Part shown: piece after piece, positions 6,933 through 13,400 of the stretch
Position numbering within the stretch: position 1 is the stretch's first letter
How the letters are laid out: each line of letters starts with the position of its first letter
Source: JACZUI01 sp041599115
GTDB lineage: Bacteria > Actinomycetota > Acidimicrobiia > Spongiisociales > ZC4RG35
Direction: 5' to 3'
DNA length: 15,288 nt
NCBI GenBank assembly: GCA_041599115.1
Contig: JBFHXF010000044.1
Coordinates: 1 to 15,288 of the forward strand
Translations under genes and position numbers: made by a program
The notes under the pieces: model-generated
What the model saw: the letters and a program-made list of their open reading frames with translations, nothing else
Databases searched by the model: none
Told to the model about the DNA's origin: nothing

Positions 6933-7712
6933 TCAGCCCCAGGAAGGCTCCCCGATCCGGTTCCTCAGCGACATCATCGTCTTGGCATGGATCTGGCACA
7001 CCCTGGACTCGGTGACACCCAAGACCTCCCCGATCTCGGCCAGTGTCATGCCTTCGTAGTAATACAGCGTTACCACCAGGCGTTCGCGGTGGGGCAAGCG
7101 ATTGATGGCATCGACCATGCCGCTTCGGGTCTCTTCGGCCTGAAACGCAGCCTCCGGGGAAACACCTCCCGGGTCGGCGAGCATCTCGCCGACCGATGTC
7201 TGCGAGTCGCTTCCCACGAATTCGTCGAGGGCCGAGATCCCGGACCGACCGATTTCGGCAAGAGCGCTCTGCAGGTCCTCGACTTCCATCTCGAGGGCTT
7301 CGGCCAGTTCCTGTTCATTGGGGGCTCGTTGAAGGGTGTGCTCGAGTTCAGCGATGGCTGACTCGATACGGCGAGCCCTCGAGCGAACCGACCTGGGAAC
7401 CCAGTCCAGGGCGCGCAGTTCGTCGAGAATGGCGCCCTTGATCCGATTGATCGCATAGGTCTCGAACTTGAACCCGCGTTCCAGATCAAACTTGTCAATG
7501 GCGTCGATCAATCCGAAGAGGCCATAGCTGGCGAGGTCGTTTTGGTCGACAGACCTGGGAAGACCCGACCCAACCCGACCGGCAACATATTTGACCAGTG
7601 GCGAGTAGTGCAGAATCAGGCGCTCGCGGGCGTCGGCCTCGCCCGACGATTTGAAGCGCTCCCAAAGGGCGTCGACTTTGCTTGTCTCAGGCCCTTGGGT
7701 GGCTCCGGTCAT
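6933..7712 (-). CDS. whiG: WhiG/FliA-family RNA polymerase sigma factor
   Basis: This is a 259-residue group 3 sigma factor closely resembling Streptomyces WhiG. Shared segments include LILHYSPLVKYVAGRV (32-47), FGLIDAIDKFD, KFETYAI, DELRALDWVPRSVR (97-110) and, in region 4, VVTLYYYEGMTLAEIG with LGVTESRV. Region 2 is about 28-110, region 3 about 111-165 and region 4 about 203-253. WhiG starts sporulation in Streptomyces and is held by the c-di-GMP-dependent anti-sigma RsiG; FliA drives flagellar genes elsewhere. No anti-sigma or target gene is in the window, so its role here is open. The ATG lies inside the 3' end of xerC (26-base overlap) with GAGAGG upstream, so it is probably translated from the xerC transcript. 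Confidence 0.9.
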   Translation of the reverse strand: MTGATQGPETSKVDALWERFKSSGEADARERLILHYSPLVKYVAGRVGSGLPRSVDQNDLASYGLFGLIDAIDKFDLERGFKFETYAINRIKGAILDELRALDWVPRSVRSRARRIESAIAELEHTLQRAPNEQELAEALEMEVEDLQSALAEIGRSGISALDEFVGSDSQTSVGEMLADPGGVSPEAAFQAEETRSGMVDAINRLPHRERLVVTLYYYEGMTLAEIGEVLGVTESRVCQIHAKTMMSLRNRIGEPSWG

Positions 7713-8574
7713 AGGTCCCTCTCAGGTGTTGGCGGGTGACGGCAGTGTAGATCTGAGTCGTTGCGAGATCGGTATGACCCAACATGTCCTGGACCACTCG
7801 AAGATCCGCACCGCCCTCGAGCAGATGAGTGGCGAAGCTGTGTCTGAGTGCATGGGGGAAGGTCGCCACGGTCTTCCTGACGACACGTCGCACCCCTCGC
7901 TGACCCAATGGACCTCCCCTCAGACCGACCCATAGGGCGTCGCCGGCGGCCGTCGAGACGAGCGATGGCCGACCCGACTGGAGATACCGGCGTACCGATT
8001 CCTGGGCAGGGCGGCCAATGGGGACTCGACGGGTCTTGCCTCCCTTCCCGACGACGGTCAAAAGGTCACCTCCCACATCCCCAACCGCAAGTGAGGTCAA
8101 CTCGGAGATTCGCAGGCCCGTGGAATAGAGCACGTCGACGATCGCCCGATCTCTGAGGCCGACCGGGGTTGCGGTGTCGATGGACTCGATGGCGTGCACG
8201 ACCGTCCTCGTCGGCAATGCGTGAGGCAGAGGCTTGTCCAGACGGAGCCGGCCCACACCCTCGAAGGGGTTGACATCGGTGACCCCGCGACGACCCAGGT
8301 CGGCGTAAAAAGCTCTCACCGCCGAGGCCTTGCGGGTGATCGACCGGCGTGCGTATGCCCCGGAGTCGAGAAAGGCGAGATAGCGGCGCGCCAGTCGCCG
8401 GTCGACAGCATGGATCGAGTCGATGCCAGCGCTGTCGGCAAAGGCGAAGAACTGGGCAAGGTCGCCGCGATAGGCCGCGATCGTGTTCAGCGAAAGGTCA
8501 CGATGGAGGCGGAGGCGGTCCAGATACTCCGATACCTCTGATTCTGCCCAAGCAGGCACGACGGGACGGCTCAC
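7687..8574 (-). CDS. xerC: XerC/XerD-type tyrosine recombinase
   Basis: Xer recombinases resolve chromosome dimers at dif. This 295-residue protein has an N-terminal SAM-like DNA-binding domain (about 10-100) and a C-terminal catalytic domain with all expected residues: R155 in STGLRISEL, K177 in GKGGK, H241 and R244 in HALRHSFATH, H267 in GHTDL and the nucleophile Y276 in QIYT. Length and gene order (next to dprA and upstream of rpsB) match actinobacterial xerC, although sequence alone does not separate XerC from XerD. The start is GTG without a proper Shine-Dalgarno but with TAACAT six bases before it, consistent with a leaderless message. It overlaps whiG by 26 bases at its end. Lack of neighbouring phage genes argues against an integrase. 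Confidence 0.9.
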   Translation of the reverse strand: MSRPVVPAWAESEVSEYLDRLRLHRDLSLNTIAAYRGDLAQFFAFADSAGIDSIHAVDRRLARRYLAFLDSGAYARRSITRKASAVRAFYADLGRRGVTDVNPFEGVGRLRLDKPLPHALPTRTVVHAIESIDTATPVGLRDRAIVDVLYSTGLRISELTSLAVGDVGGDLLTVVGKGGKTRRVPIGRPAQESVRRYLQSGRPSLVSTAAGDALWVGLRGGPLGQRGVRRVVRKTVATFPHALRHSFATHLLEGGADLRVVQDMLGHTDLATTQIYTAVTRQHLRGTYDRSHPRA

Positions 8575-8580
8575 CTCACT

Positions 8581-8586
8581 ATGTTA
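8581..8586 (-). promoter_or_regulatory. Candidate leaderless -10 element for xerC-whiG
   Basis: TAACAT, then AGTGAG, then the GTG start on the minus strand. It lies in the 46-base gap after dprA. If active it would start a separate xerC-whiG transcript. Confidence 0.5.
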
Positions 8587-8606
8587 TTTGCCCCGAAGCT
8601 GCTGAC

Positions 8607-8620
8607 CCGGGACATCCCGG
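8607..8620 (-). terminator. Hairpin immediately after the dprA stop
   Basis: CCGGG ACAT CCCGG (plus-strand reading) forms a five-pair GC-only stem with a four-base loop; on the minus strand it directly follows the TAG of dprA. No T-run follows, so it may be an RNA 3'-end stabiliser, an attenuator or a Rho-assisted end ahead of the putative xerC promoter. Confidence 0.4.
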
Positions 8621-9454
8621 CTACGCCCCCTCGGGCACAGCCATTCCATCGATCTGCCTCACCTGTCCCGAGGCCTCGAGCCTTCCCAGCCGGCGAAGGG
8701 CATCCCCCACCGAGCAGTCCCAATAGGAAGCAAGGTCCTCCACGGCCACACCCTGTGGCGGCAGGAGACCAGCCTCATGGTCGATCACCCCGGGCGCCGG
8801 GCCGAGCGCCAACTCGAGTTCCTCGATCAGGTCAACCACACCCAAGACCGGATGAGCTCCGTCCCGGATCAGGCGATTGCATCCAACCGATGCCGCGCGA
8901 TCTACGTCACCGGGAACAACGAACACAGGCCGCCCCATCTCTGCAGCCAAACGCGCCGTAATGAGGGCACCGCCCGTCTCTCCTGCCTCCACGACCACGG
9001 TGGCCGACGCCACTGCAGCGATCAGCCGGTTGCGCGCGGGAAACCGCCAGCGATCGGGGGGCGTTCCCAACGGATACTCGGAGACAAGCGCTCCGCCGCC
9101 ATCTAGTACGCCTCGATACAAGGGCCGATTCTCCGCCGGGTACCAGATATCGAGACCCGAAGCGACCACCCCGAGAGCGTGGCCGGACCCGTCCAAGACC
9201 CCCCAGTGGGCGGCCGCATCGATCCCGCGGGCCAGACCGCTCACCACCGACCACCCCGCCTCAGCCAGTCCGCGTCCGAATGCCCGGGCCAGATCGACAC
9301 CGTATCTGGTGCATCGTCGAGTTCCCACTACCGCGATAGCGGGGGCCACGACCATCGTCCCCGTGACAAAGACGGCAGGAGGACTCTCGAGGTCTCGCAG
9401 CCCCTCCGGGTAGGTCTCCGCGGCCGGGTCGAGCAGGCGCGGATCAACTCTCAC
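8621..9454 (-). CDS. dprA: DprA/Smf DNA-processing protein lacking the usual N-terminal domain
   Basis: DprA protects incoming single strands and loads RecA in natural transformation; it is also kept in non-competent bacteria. The Rossmann-like core spans about 16-220 with AVVGTRR (41-47), VVSGLARGIDAAAHWG (70-85), the strand ending GLDIWYP, FPARNRLIA (138-146), VVEAGETGGALITA (154-167) and VVPGDVD (179-185). A small winged-helix domain (about 232-277) closes the protein. At 277 residues it is short: the family core begins only some 14 residues after the start, so the SAM-like N-terminal domain is absent. The frame is open further upstream, but that part overlaps comM coding and lacks homology. 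The chosen GTG has GAGGTGA five bases before it and overlaps the comM end by 11 bases. Confidence 0.92.
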   Translation of the reverse strand: MRVDPRLLDPAAETYPEGLRDLESPPAVFVTGTMVVAPAIAVVGTRRCTRYGVDLARAFGRGLAEAGWSVVSGLARGIDAAAHWGVLDGSGHALGVVASGLDIWYPAENRPLYRGVLDGGGALVSEYPLGTPPDRWRFPARNRLIAAVASATVVVEAGETGGALITARLAAEMGRPVFVVPGDVDRAASVGCNRLIRDGAHPVLGVVDLIEELELALGPAPGVIDHEAGLLPPQGVAVEDLASYWDCSVGDALRRLGRLEASGQVRQIDGMAVPEGA

Positions 9455-10916
9455 CCCAGTCACCTCGCAATCCGATCGCTTCGGAGACATGGGGCTCTTC
9501 GACGACCTCCGATCCGTCGAGATCAGCAATCGTCCTCGACACTCGACGAATTCGATCGGCTCCTCTTGCGGTGATCGTGAACGTGGACAGGGCGGTTCCA
9601 ATAAGCCTCCTCGCCGGTCCCCCGATGCGAAGACGATCGGGCTGGATGTGGACGTTGAGACCGCCCCTTTCTTTCTGGATCTCCCGGGCGGCGACCACCC
9701 TTGCCCGAACTCGCTCGCTGGGCTCGCCCGGCGGACCGTCGAATGATTCCGCACTCACCCGCCCGACCTTGACCACGAGATCGAACCGATCGAGAAACGG
9801 CCCCGATACGCGGGACCGGTATCGCTCGCGGATCGCCGGCCGACAATCACAGGGCCGCCGCCGATCACCGAAGAAGCCACACGGACAGGGATTGGTGGCC
9901 CCGACCAACTGAAACGCCGCAGGGAACTGGAGAGACGCACCCTTGCGCGCCACGGACACATAGCCCTGCTCGAGAGGCTGGCGGAGAGTGTCCAGATGAC
10001 CGCGTGGCAGCTCGGCCAATTCGTCCAGGAACAACACGCCATGATGGGCCAGCGAGACCTCTCCCGGTCGGGGAATCCCCGAGCCGCCGCCAACGAGAGC
10101 AGCCTTCGAAGCGGTGTGGTGCGGGGCTCTGAAGGGCGGTGGGGCATTGATATCCCGGTTTCGCCCGGCAGCGGCCCACAACAACGAGACTTCGATCGAT
10201 TCATCGGACGCCAATGGCGGGAGGATGCTGGGAAGGCGGCGGGCCAGCATCGTCTTGCCGCCCCCGGGCGGTCCGTGCAACAGCAGATGATGTCCGCCGG
10301 CAGCGGCTACCTCGAGCGCCCTTCTCGCGACCGATTGGCCCCTCAGGTCAACCAGATCCTCCAAGGGTTGAGAATCACTCGAGGGAGTTGGATCTGCGGG
10401 CCTGGCCCGGTCGAATCCTGTGCGGAGAAGGTCCACCGCCTCCGCCAGCGATCTCACACCGAACACCGTCGCTCCGGGCACTGCAGCCGCTTGCCCGGCC
10501 GACGTGCACTCAACCACACAGGGCAGTTCGAGCCGGGCGCTGAGGACACCGGCACCGAGGGCGCTGGATCCCGGCCGGACCGTCCCGTCGAGGGCCAGTT
10601 CGCCTGCGACGATCGCTCCACCCGGGTCGGGTATCTCCCGACTGGCGGCGAGGATCCCGAGGGCGATCGGCAGGTCGTAGTCGGTGCCCCCTTTAGGAAT
10701 ATCCGCTGGTGCGAGATTGACGGTCAAGGTTCTGTTGGGAAACCTGATTCCTGCCGATGCCACCGCTGCCCTGACCCGGTCCTTCGCCTCCCTCACTGCC
10801 GTGTCCGGCAAGCCGGTGAGTTTGAAGGCCTCCTGCGGGCGCCCGACGTGAGCCTCGACCATGACCGGGGTCACCGATCCCCCGACGAGCGCCACAGACA
10901 TGGTCGCTGCGTACAT
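9444..10916 (-). CDS. comM: ComM/YifB-type Mg-chelatase-family AAA+ ATPase
   Basis: ComM is a hexameric branch-migration helicase that extends integration of transformed DNA. From the ATG used here the protein is 490 residues (two more with the GTG at 10922; numbering below counts from that GTG). The Lon-like N-terminal domain shows KLTGLPDTAVREAKDRVRAA and LAPADIPKGG. The AAA+ part has Walker A GPPGGGKT (217-224), PFRAPHHTAS, Walker B LFLDEL (297-302) and NPCPCGFFGD followed by CDC, a four-cysteine cluster (C346, C348, C358, C360). Family members begin M-x-A-x-x-x-S-x-A-L, matching MYAATMSVAL, and TAGCTT sits seven bases before this ATG; both favour it over the GTG. It overlaps dprA by 11 bases, forming a recombination operon. 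Confidence 0.93.
   Translation of the reverse strand: MYAATMSVALVGGSVTPVMVEAHVGRPQEAFKLTGLPDTAVREAKDRVRAAVASAGIRFPNRTLTVNLAPADIPKGGTDYDLPIALGILAASREIPDPGGAIVAGELALDGTVRPGSSALGAGVLSARLELPCVVECTSAGQAAAVPGATVFGVRSLAEAVDLLRTGFDRARPADPTPSSDSQPLEDLVDLRGQSVARRALEVAAAGGHHLLLHGPPGGGKTMLARRLPSILPPLASDESIEVSLLWAAAGRNRDINAPPPFRAPHHTASKAALVGGGSGIPRPGEVSLAHHGVLFLDELAELPRGHLDTLRQPLEQGYVSVARKGASLQFPAAFQLVGATNPCPCGFFGDRRRPCDCRPAIRERYRSRVSGPFLDRFDLVVKVGRVSAESFDGPPGEPSERVRARVVAAREIQKERGGLNVHIQPDRLRIGGPARRLIGTALSTFTITARGADRIRRVSRTIADLDGSEVVEEPHVSEAIGLRGDWGES
9460..9466 (-). promoter_or_regulatory. Shine-Dalgarno that selects the dprA start inside comM
   Basis: GAGGTGA on the minus strand is five bases before the GTG at 9454. 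The in-frame GTG at 9463 lies within this motif, so it is unlikely to be used. The motif decides against the 377-residue open-frame extension. Confidence 0.65.
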
Positions 10917-10923
10917 AGCCACG

Positions 10924-10929
10924 AAGCTA
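10924..10929 (-). promoter_or_regulatory. Candidate leaderless -10 element for comM-dprA
   Basis: TAGCTT is followed by seven bases (CGTGGCT) and the ATG at 10916. The element lies in the gap of about 50 bases after the ggt-like gene. If correct it also settles the comM start at the ATG rather than the GTG six bases upstream. Confidence 0.45.
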
Positions 10930-10965
10930 CGGCCCTTTCACGACCGGAACCAGGGGTCTGGCTGA

Positions 10966-12441
10966 TCAGTCGATCAAGGCCACCGCGCCCACACGCCGCT
11001 TGTCGGCGTAGGCGGTCAACTCGGAGCCTTCCAACGCCGCGCCGGCCACTCCGCCGAAGTACATGTGTCGTGAGTCATACCTGCGCACCTCGTCGGGGAG
11101 GTCTGACAGACCCAGGCCGGGCTCGGCTGCTGCACGGACACTCGATCCGAAGAACTCTGGATGAACCCTGGGGTGATCTATCGCGGCCACCAGGTCGTCA
11201 CCCGCCAAAGCCGTCCTGGCCAGAGTGATCGCCAGCGCGGAGGTGATCCGATCCGCCCCGGGAGATGCCAGAGCGATCGCCCGGTTCCCGGCATGCGCCA
11301 CCGTGGGCGCCATGTTCGAGAGCATTCGCTGACCTGGTGACTGCGATTCGACACCGCCAGGCAGCAACTCGATCTCACCCACCGAGTTGTTCATAAGCAT
11401 CCCGCTGCCTCGGGGCACCACACCGGATCCGTACCCAGCGGAGAAGCTCGCAGCGACCGCCGATCCCTCGCTATCTACTGCCGCCACGGCGATGGTCGAG
11501 GACGAGAGAATTCCCGCCCTGGCCAGCACCTCCATGACGGTCGCTTCGCGATCTTTGGCCGGCTCTATCAAACCGGTGCGGATCACGAAGGCATCCCGGA
11601 GGCACTCGAACCAGACTTCTGCCGAGTCGGGCCGGACCGAAGCAGCCATACCCGCCAGGGCCAGAAGCAGGGTCGCTCCCCCGACGGCAGGGGGTGGATT
11701 GGTCAGGATCGTCCAGTCGCCGACATCCGCTCGAAGTGGTGGCCTGGCAATCGCCCGATAGGAGGCCATGTCCTCGCGGGTGAGACGGCCGCCCCTGGCC
11801 GTTATGTCGTCGGCGATCGAGTCACCCAACTCCCCTCCGTACAGCACGCCAACCCCGCGGTCCCCTATCAGCCGCAATGTTGGCGCGAGATCGGTGAAGA
11901 CGACCGTCTCACCGTGTTGAAGAAGGGCATTCCCGTCGAACAGCGCTGACCGTGAAGTCGGGTCCTGAGCAAAGATCAGCTCTCCAGCATCGAGAAGATA
12001 GGTGTGTGCTGTCTGGGAGAGGGGGAAACCGTCTTCGACCAGGCCGGCGGTGAGATGCATCAGTTCGCGCCATGGCAGCGATCCGTAGCGCTCATTGGCC
12101 ATGGCATAAGCGGCGAACGCTCCGGGGACGGCCACCGATCCGGCGTCGACGCCGGTGGTAACACCACCCCCGTACTCCATTGAAACGGTCCGCGTGAAGG
12201 CATCGCCATCAAACCCGATACCAGGGAAAGCCATATACCCATCGATGACGACCGCTTCCTCACCCGGGATTTCAATCGTGATGAACCCCCCGCCGCCGGG
12301 GGCGCAGATTCCGGGGTCGGTGCAGGTCGCGGTGAGCGCGGCCGCTATCACGACATCAACGAGCGAGCCACCCGCCGCCGCAGCTAGAGAACCGGCGGCG
12401 ACCACCATGTCGGATGGACCGGCCAAGGCGATACGTGGCAT
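10966..12441 (-). CDS. Gamma-glutamyltransferase-superfamily protein with a diverged active site
   Basis: This is a 491-residue Ntn-hydrolase of the GGT superfamily. Recognisable parts are an N-terminal GGGGF (49-53), AVPGAFAAY (104-112), GLVEDGFPL (133-141), NPPPAVGGATLL (248-259) and the candidate self-cleavage nucleophile T316 in STIAVAAVD, followed by GYGSGVVPRGSGMLMNN (336-352) and MLSNMAPTV (373-381). Against E. coli GGT by eye, the arginine that binds the substrate carboxylate (R114) appears to be glycine (G68), N411 is serine, D433 is glutamate and one of the two serines at 462-463 is asparagine (N376). The substrate is therefore probably not glutathione-like. There is no signal peptide, so it is cytosolic, unlike classical GGT. 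It has no Shine-Dalgarno; TAACCT lies six bases before the ATG. I leave the symbol empty. Confidence 0.8.
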   Translation of the reverse strand: MPRIALAGPSDMVVAAGSLAAAAGGSLVDVVIAAALTATCTDPGICAPGGGGFITIEIPGEEAVVIDGYMAFPGIGFDGDAFTRTVSMEYGGGVTTGVDAGSVAVPGAFAAYAMANERYGSLPWRELMHLTAGLVEDGFPLSQTAHTYLLDAGELIFAQDPTSRSALFDGNALLQHGETVVFTDLAPTLRLIGDRGVGVLYGGELGDSIADDITARGGRLTREDMASYRAIARPPLRADVGDWTILTNPPPAVGGATLLLALAGMAASVRPDSAEVWFECLRDAFVIRTGLIEPAKDREATVMEVLARAGILSSSTIAVAAVDSEGSAVAASFSAGYGSGVVPRGSGMLMNNSVGEIELLPGGVESQSPGQRMLSNMAPTVAHAGNRAIALASPGADRITSALAITLARTALAGDDLVAAIDHPRVHPEFFGSSVRAAAEPGLGLSDLPDEVRRYDSRHMYFGGVAGAALEGSELTAYADKRRVGAVALID

Positions 12442-12447
12442 TGTTCG

Positions 12448-12453
12448 AGGTTA
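12448..12453 (-). promoter_or_regulatory. Candidate leaderless -10 element for the GGT-like gene
   Basis: TAACCT, then CGAACA, then ATG on the minus strand. It lies directly after a hairpin at the end of the upstream hydratase gene, so a fresh transcript could begin here. Confidence 0.5.
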
Positions 12454-12472
12454 GGGAACCGGGCTAGTTCCC
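12454..12472 (-). terminator. Hairpin spanning the stop codon of the enoyl-CoA hydratase gene
   Basis: GGGAAC (12454-12459) pairs with GTTCCC (12467-12472) around a seven-base loop that holds the TAG stop codon (12464-12466) on the minus strand. No T-run follows. It may insulate the hydratase message from the following GGT-like gene. Confidence 0.35.
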
Positions 12473-13243
12473 GGTCCAGTCGGGATCACGACGCTCGAGA
12501 AAAGACATGACTCCCTCAGCGGCGTCCGCTGTCCCCAATGCAACAGTCTGGGCCTCACCCTCCCATGCCAGCATGTCGGCAAGACTCGAGCCAACCGAAC
12601 TGTTCAGCATCTGCTTGCTGAGCATCTGCGGGATGGGTGCCGCGGCAAGAAGCTGGCCGGTCAAGACCTGAACGGCATCATCGAGGTCCTCAGCCGGAAC
12701 GACCTGTGTCACCAATCCGATGCTGAAGGCTTCGGCGGCGTCGAGGATCCTCCCCGTCAGTGCCATCTCTTTCGCCCGCTGGAGACCGACTATGCGAGGC
12801 AAGAGCCAAGACCCACCGGTGTCCAGCACAAGACCCCTGCGTACGAAGATCTCGGAGAATCGGGCCCGCTCGGTGGCTATGACCAGGTCGCAGCCGAGAG
12901 CGAGGTTGAGTCCGGCGCCCACGGCCACACCGTCAACGGCAGCCACAGTCGGCTTGGACAGGCGGTGCAACGTCATGGCAACCGAACCCACGAGTTTCAT
13001 CCGGCGGTGACGATCGGGAACCGATCCCAACTCGTCGAGACGTTCCGGAGCCAGGTCGATCCCGGCGCAGAACTCCCCGCCCGCACCAGTGAGTATCAGG
13101 ACACGGAGCTCGGAGTTGTCGAAATCTTCGAACGCTTGGCGCAATTCTGCCCAACCGTCCATCGGAATGGCGTTCTTACGATCGGGGCGGTTGATGATCA
13201 GCCGTCGGACCCGGCCACGATCCTCGGTCAAGAGCCAACTCAT
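12464..13243 (-). CDS. Enoyl-CoA hydratase/isomerase family protein, PaaG-like
   Basis: This is a 259-residue crotonase-fold protein acting on acyl-CoA thioesters. The oxyanion-hole elements are FCAGIDL (58-64) and GVAVGAG (105-111). The two glutamates of true enoyl-CoA hydratases are replaced, N113 standing at the E144 position and F134 at the E164 position (rat numbering). D141 in LVLDTGGSWLLPRIVG corresponds instead to the catalytic aspartate of E. coli PaaG, and the ending RRDPDWTGN also resembles PaaG. This favours isomerase chemistry (double-bond shift or oxepin-CoA formation) over hydration, by inference. No other phenylacetate genes are here, so a role in that pathway is unproven. There is no Shine-Dalgarno; TACCGT lies seven bases before the ATG. 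It is divergent from the 37-residue gene. Confidence 0.88.
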   Translation of the reverse strand: MSWLLTEDRGRVRRLIINRPDRKNAIPMDGWAELRQAFEDFDNSELRVLILTGAGGEFCAGIDLAPERLDELGSVPDRHRRMKLVGSVAMTLHRLSKPTVAAVDGVAVGAGLNLALGCDLVIATERARFSEIFVRRGLVLDTGGSWLLPRIVGLQRAKEMALTGRILDAAEAFSIGLVTQVVPAEDLDDAVQVLTGQLLAAAPIPQMLSKQMLNSSVGSSLADMLAWEGEAQTVALGTADAAEGVMSFLERRDPDWTGN

Positions 13244-13250
13244 GGGATTG

Positions 13251-13256
13251 ACGGTA
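13251..13256 (-). promoter_or_regulatory. Candidate leaderless -10 element for the enoyl-CoA hydratase gene
   Basis: TACCGT, then CAATCCC, then ATG on the minus strand. It is the same hexamer as at rseP. Only 18 bases separate it from the oppositely oriented element at 13275-13280. Confidence 0.5.
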
Positions 13257-13274
13257 GACGGATCGGCACCGGGT

Positions 13275-13280
13275 TAGCGT
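13275..13280 (+). promoter_or_regulatory. Candidate leaderless -10 element for the 37-residue membrane protein gene
   Basis: TAGCGT, then TCGGGC, then ATG on the plus strand. There is no Shine-Dalgarno. It forms a compact divergent promoter pair with the hydratase element. Confidence 0.5.
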
Positions 13281-13286
13281 TCGGGC

Positions 13287-13400
13287 ATGGGTTTCAATCC
13301 ATTTCGCGACTCGGAGAACAACCGGGCGGACATCGTCATGCTTGTCGCGGGTCTGATCGTCGCCGTTGCGGCACTGGCATGGGCGATCTTCTCGGGGTGA
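13287..13400 (+). CDS. 37-residue single-pass membrane protein of unknown function
   Basis: The frame starts MGFNPFRDSENNRADIV and continues as one hydrophobic helix (about residues 15-34) ending AWAIFSG and a stop. A polar, arginine-containing head precedes the helix, which favours an N-in orientation by the positive-inside rule. It is too short for ordinary gene callers. Support for it being real: TAGCGT six bases before the ATG, an uninterrupted polar-then-hydrophobic pattern, and a four-base GTGA overlap with the next gene, whose family I recognise as conserved. It resembles, from memory, short actinobacterial proteins with an N-terminal NPFR motif and one helix; I cannot confirm this without a search. 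Its function is unknown. Confidence 0.65.
   Translation: MGFNPFRDSENNRADIVMLVAGLIVAVAALAWAIFSG

Noticed and set aside
9455..9754. Extended 377-residue reading of dprA
   Set aside because: It overlaps 300 bases of comM in another frame, has low-complexity composition, and does not resemble the SAM domain of longer DprA proteins.
9996..11228. A 410-codon plus-strand open frame
   Set aside because: It runs antisense to comM and crosses into the GGT-like gene, both supported by clear family motifs. Its own translation is rich in Arg, Gly and Pro with no recognisable domain, typical of a shadow frame in GC-rich DNA.
12965..13396. 5' extension of the Cys/His protein frame into the hydratase gene
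   Set aside because: That part is antisense to ech and crosses the 37-residue gene. Homology begins only near the GTG at 13397.
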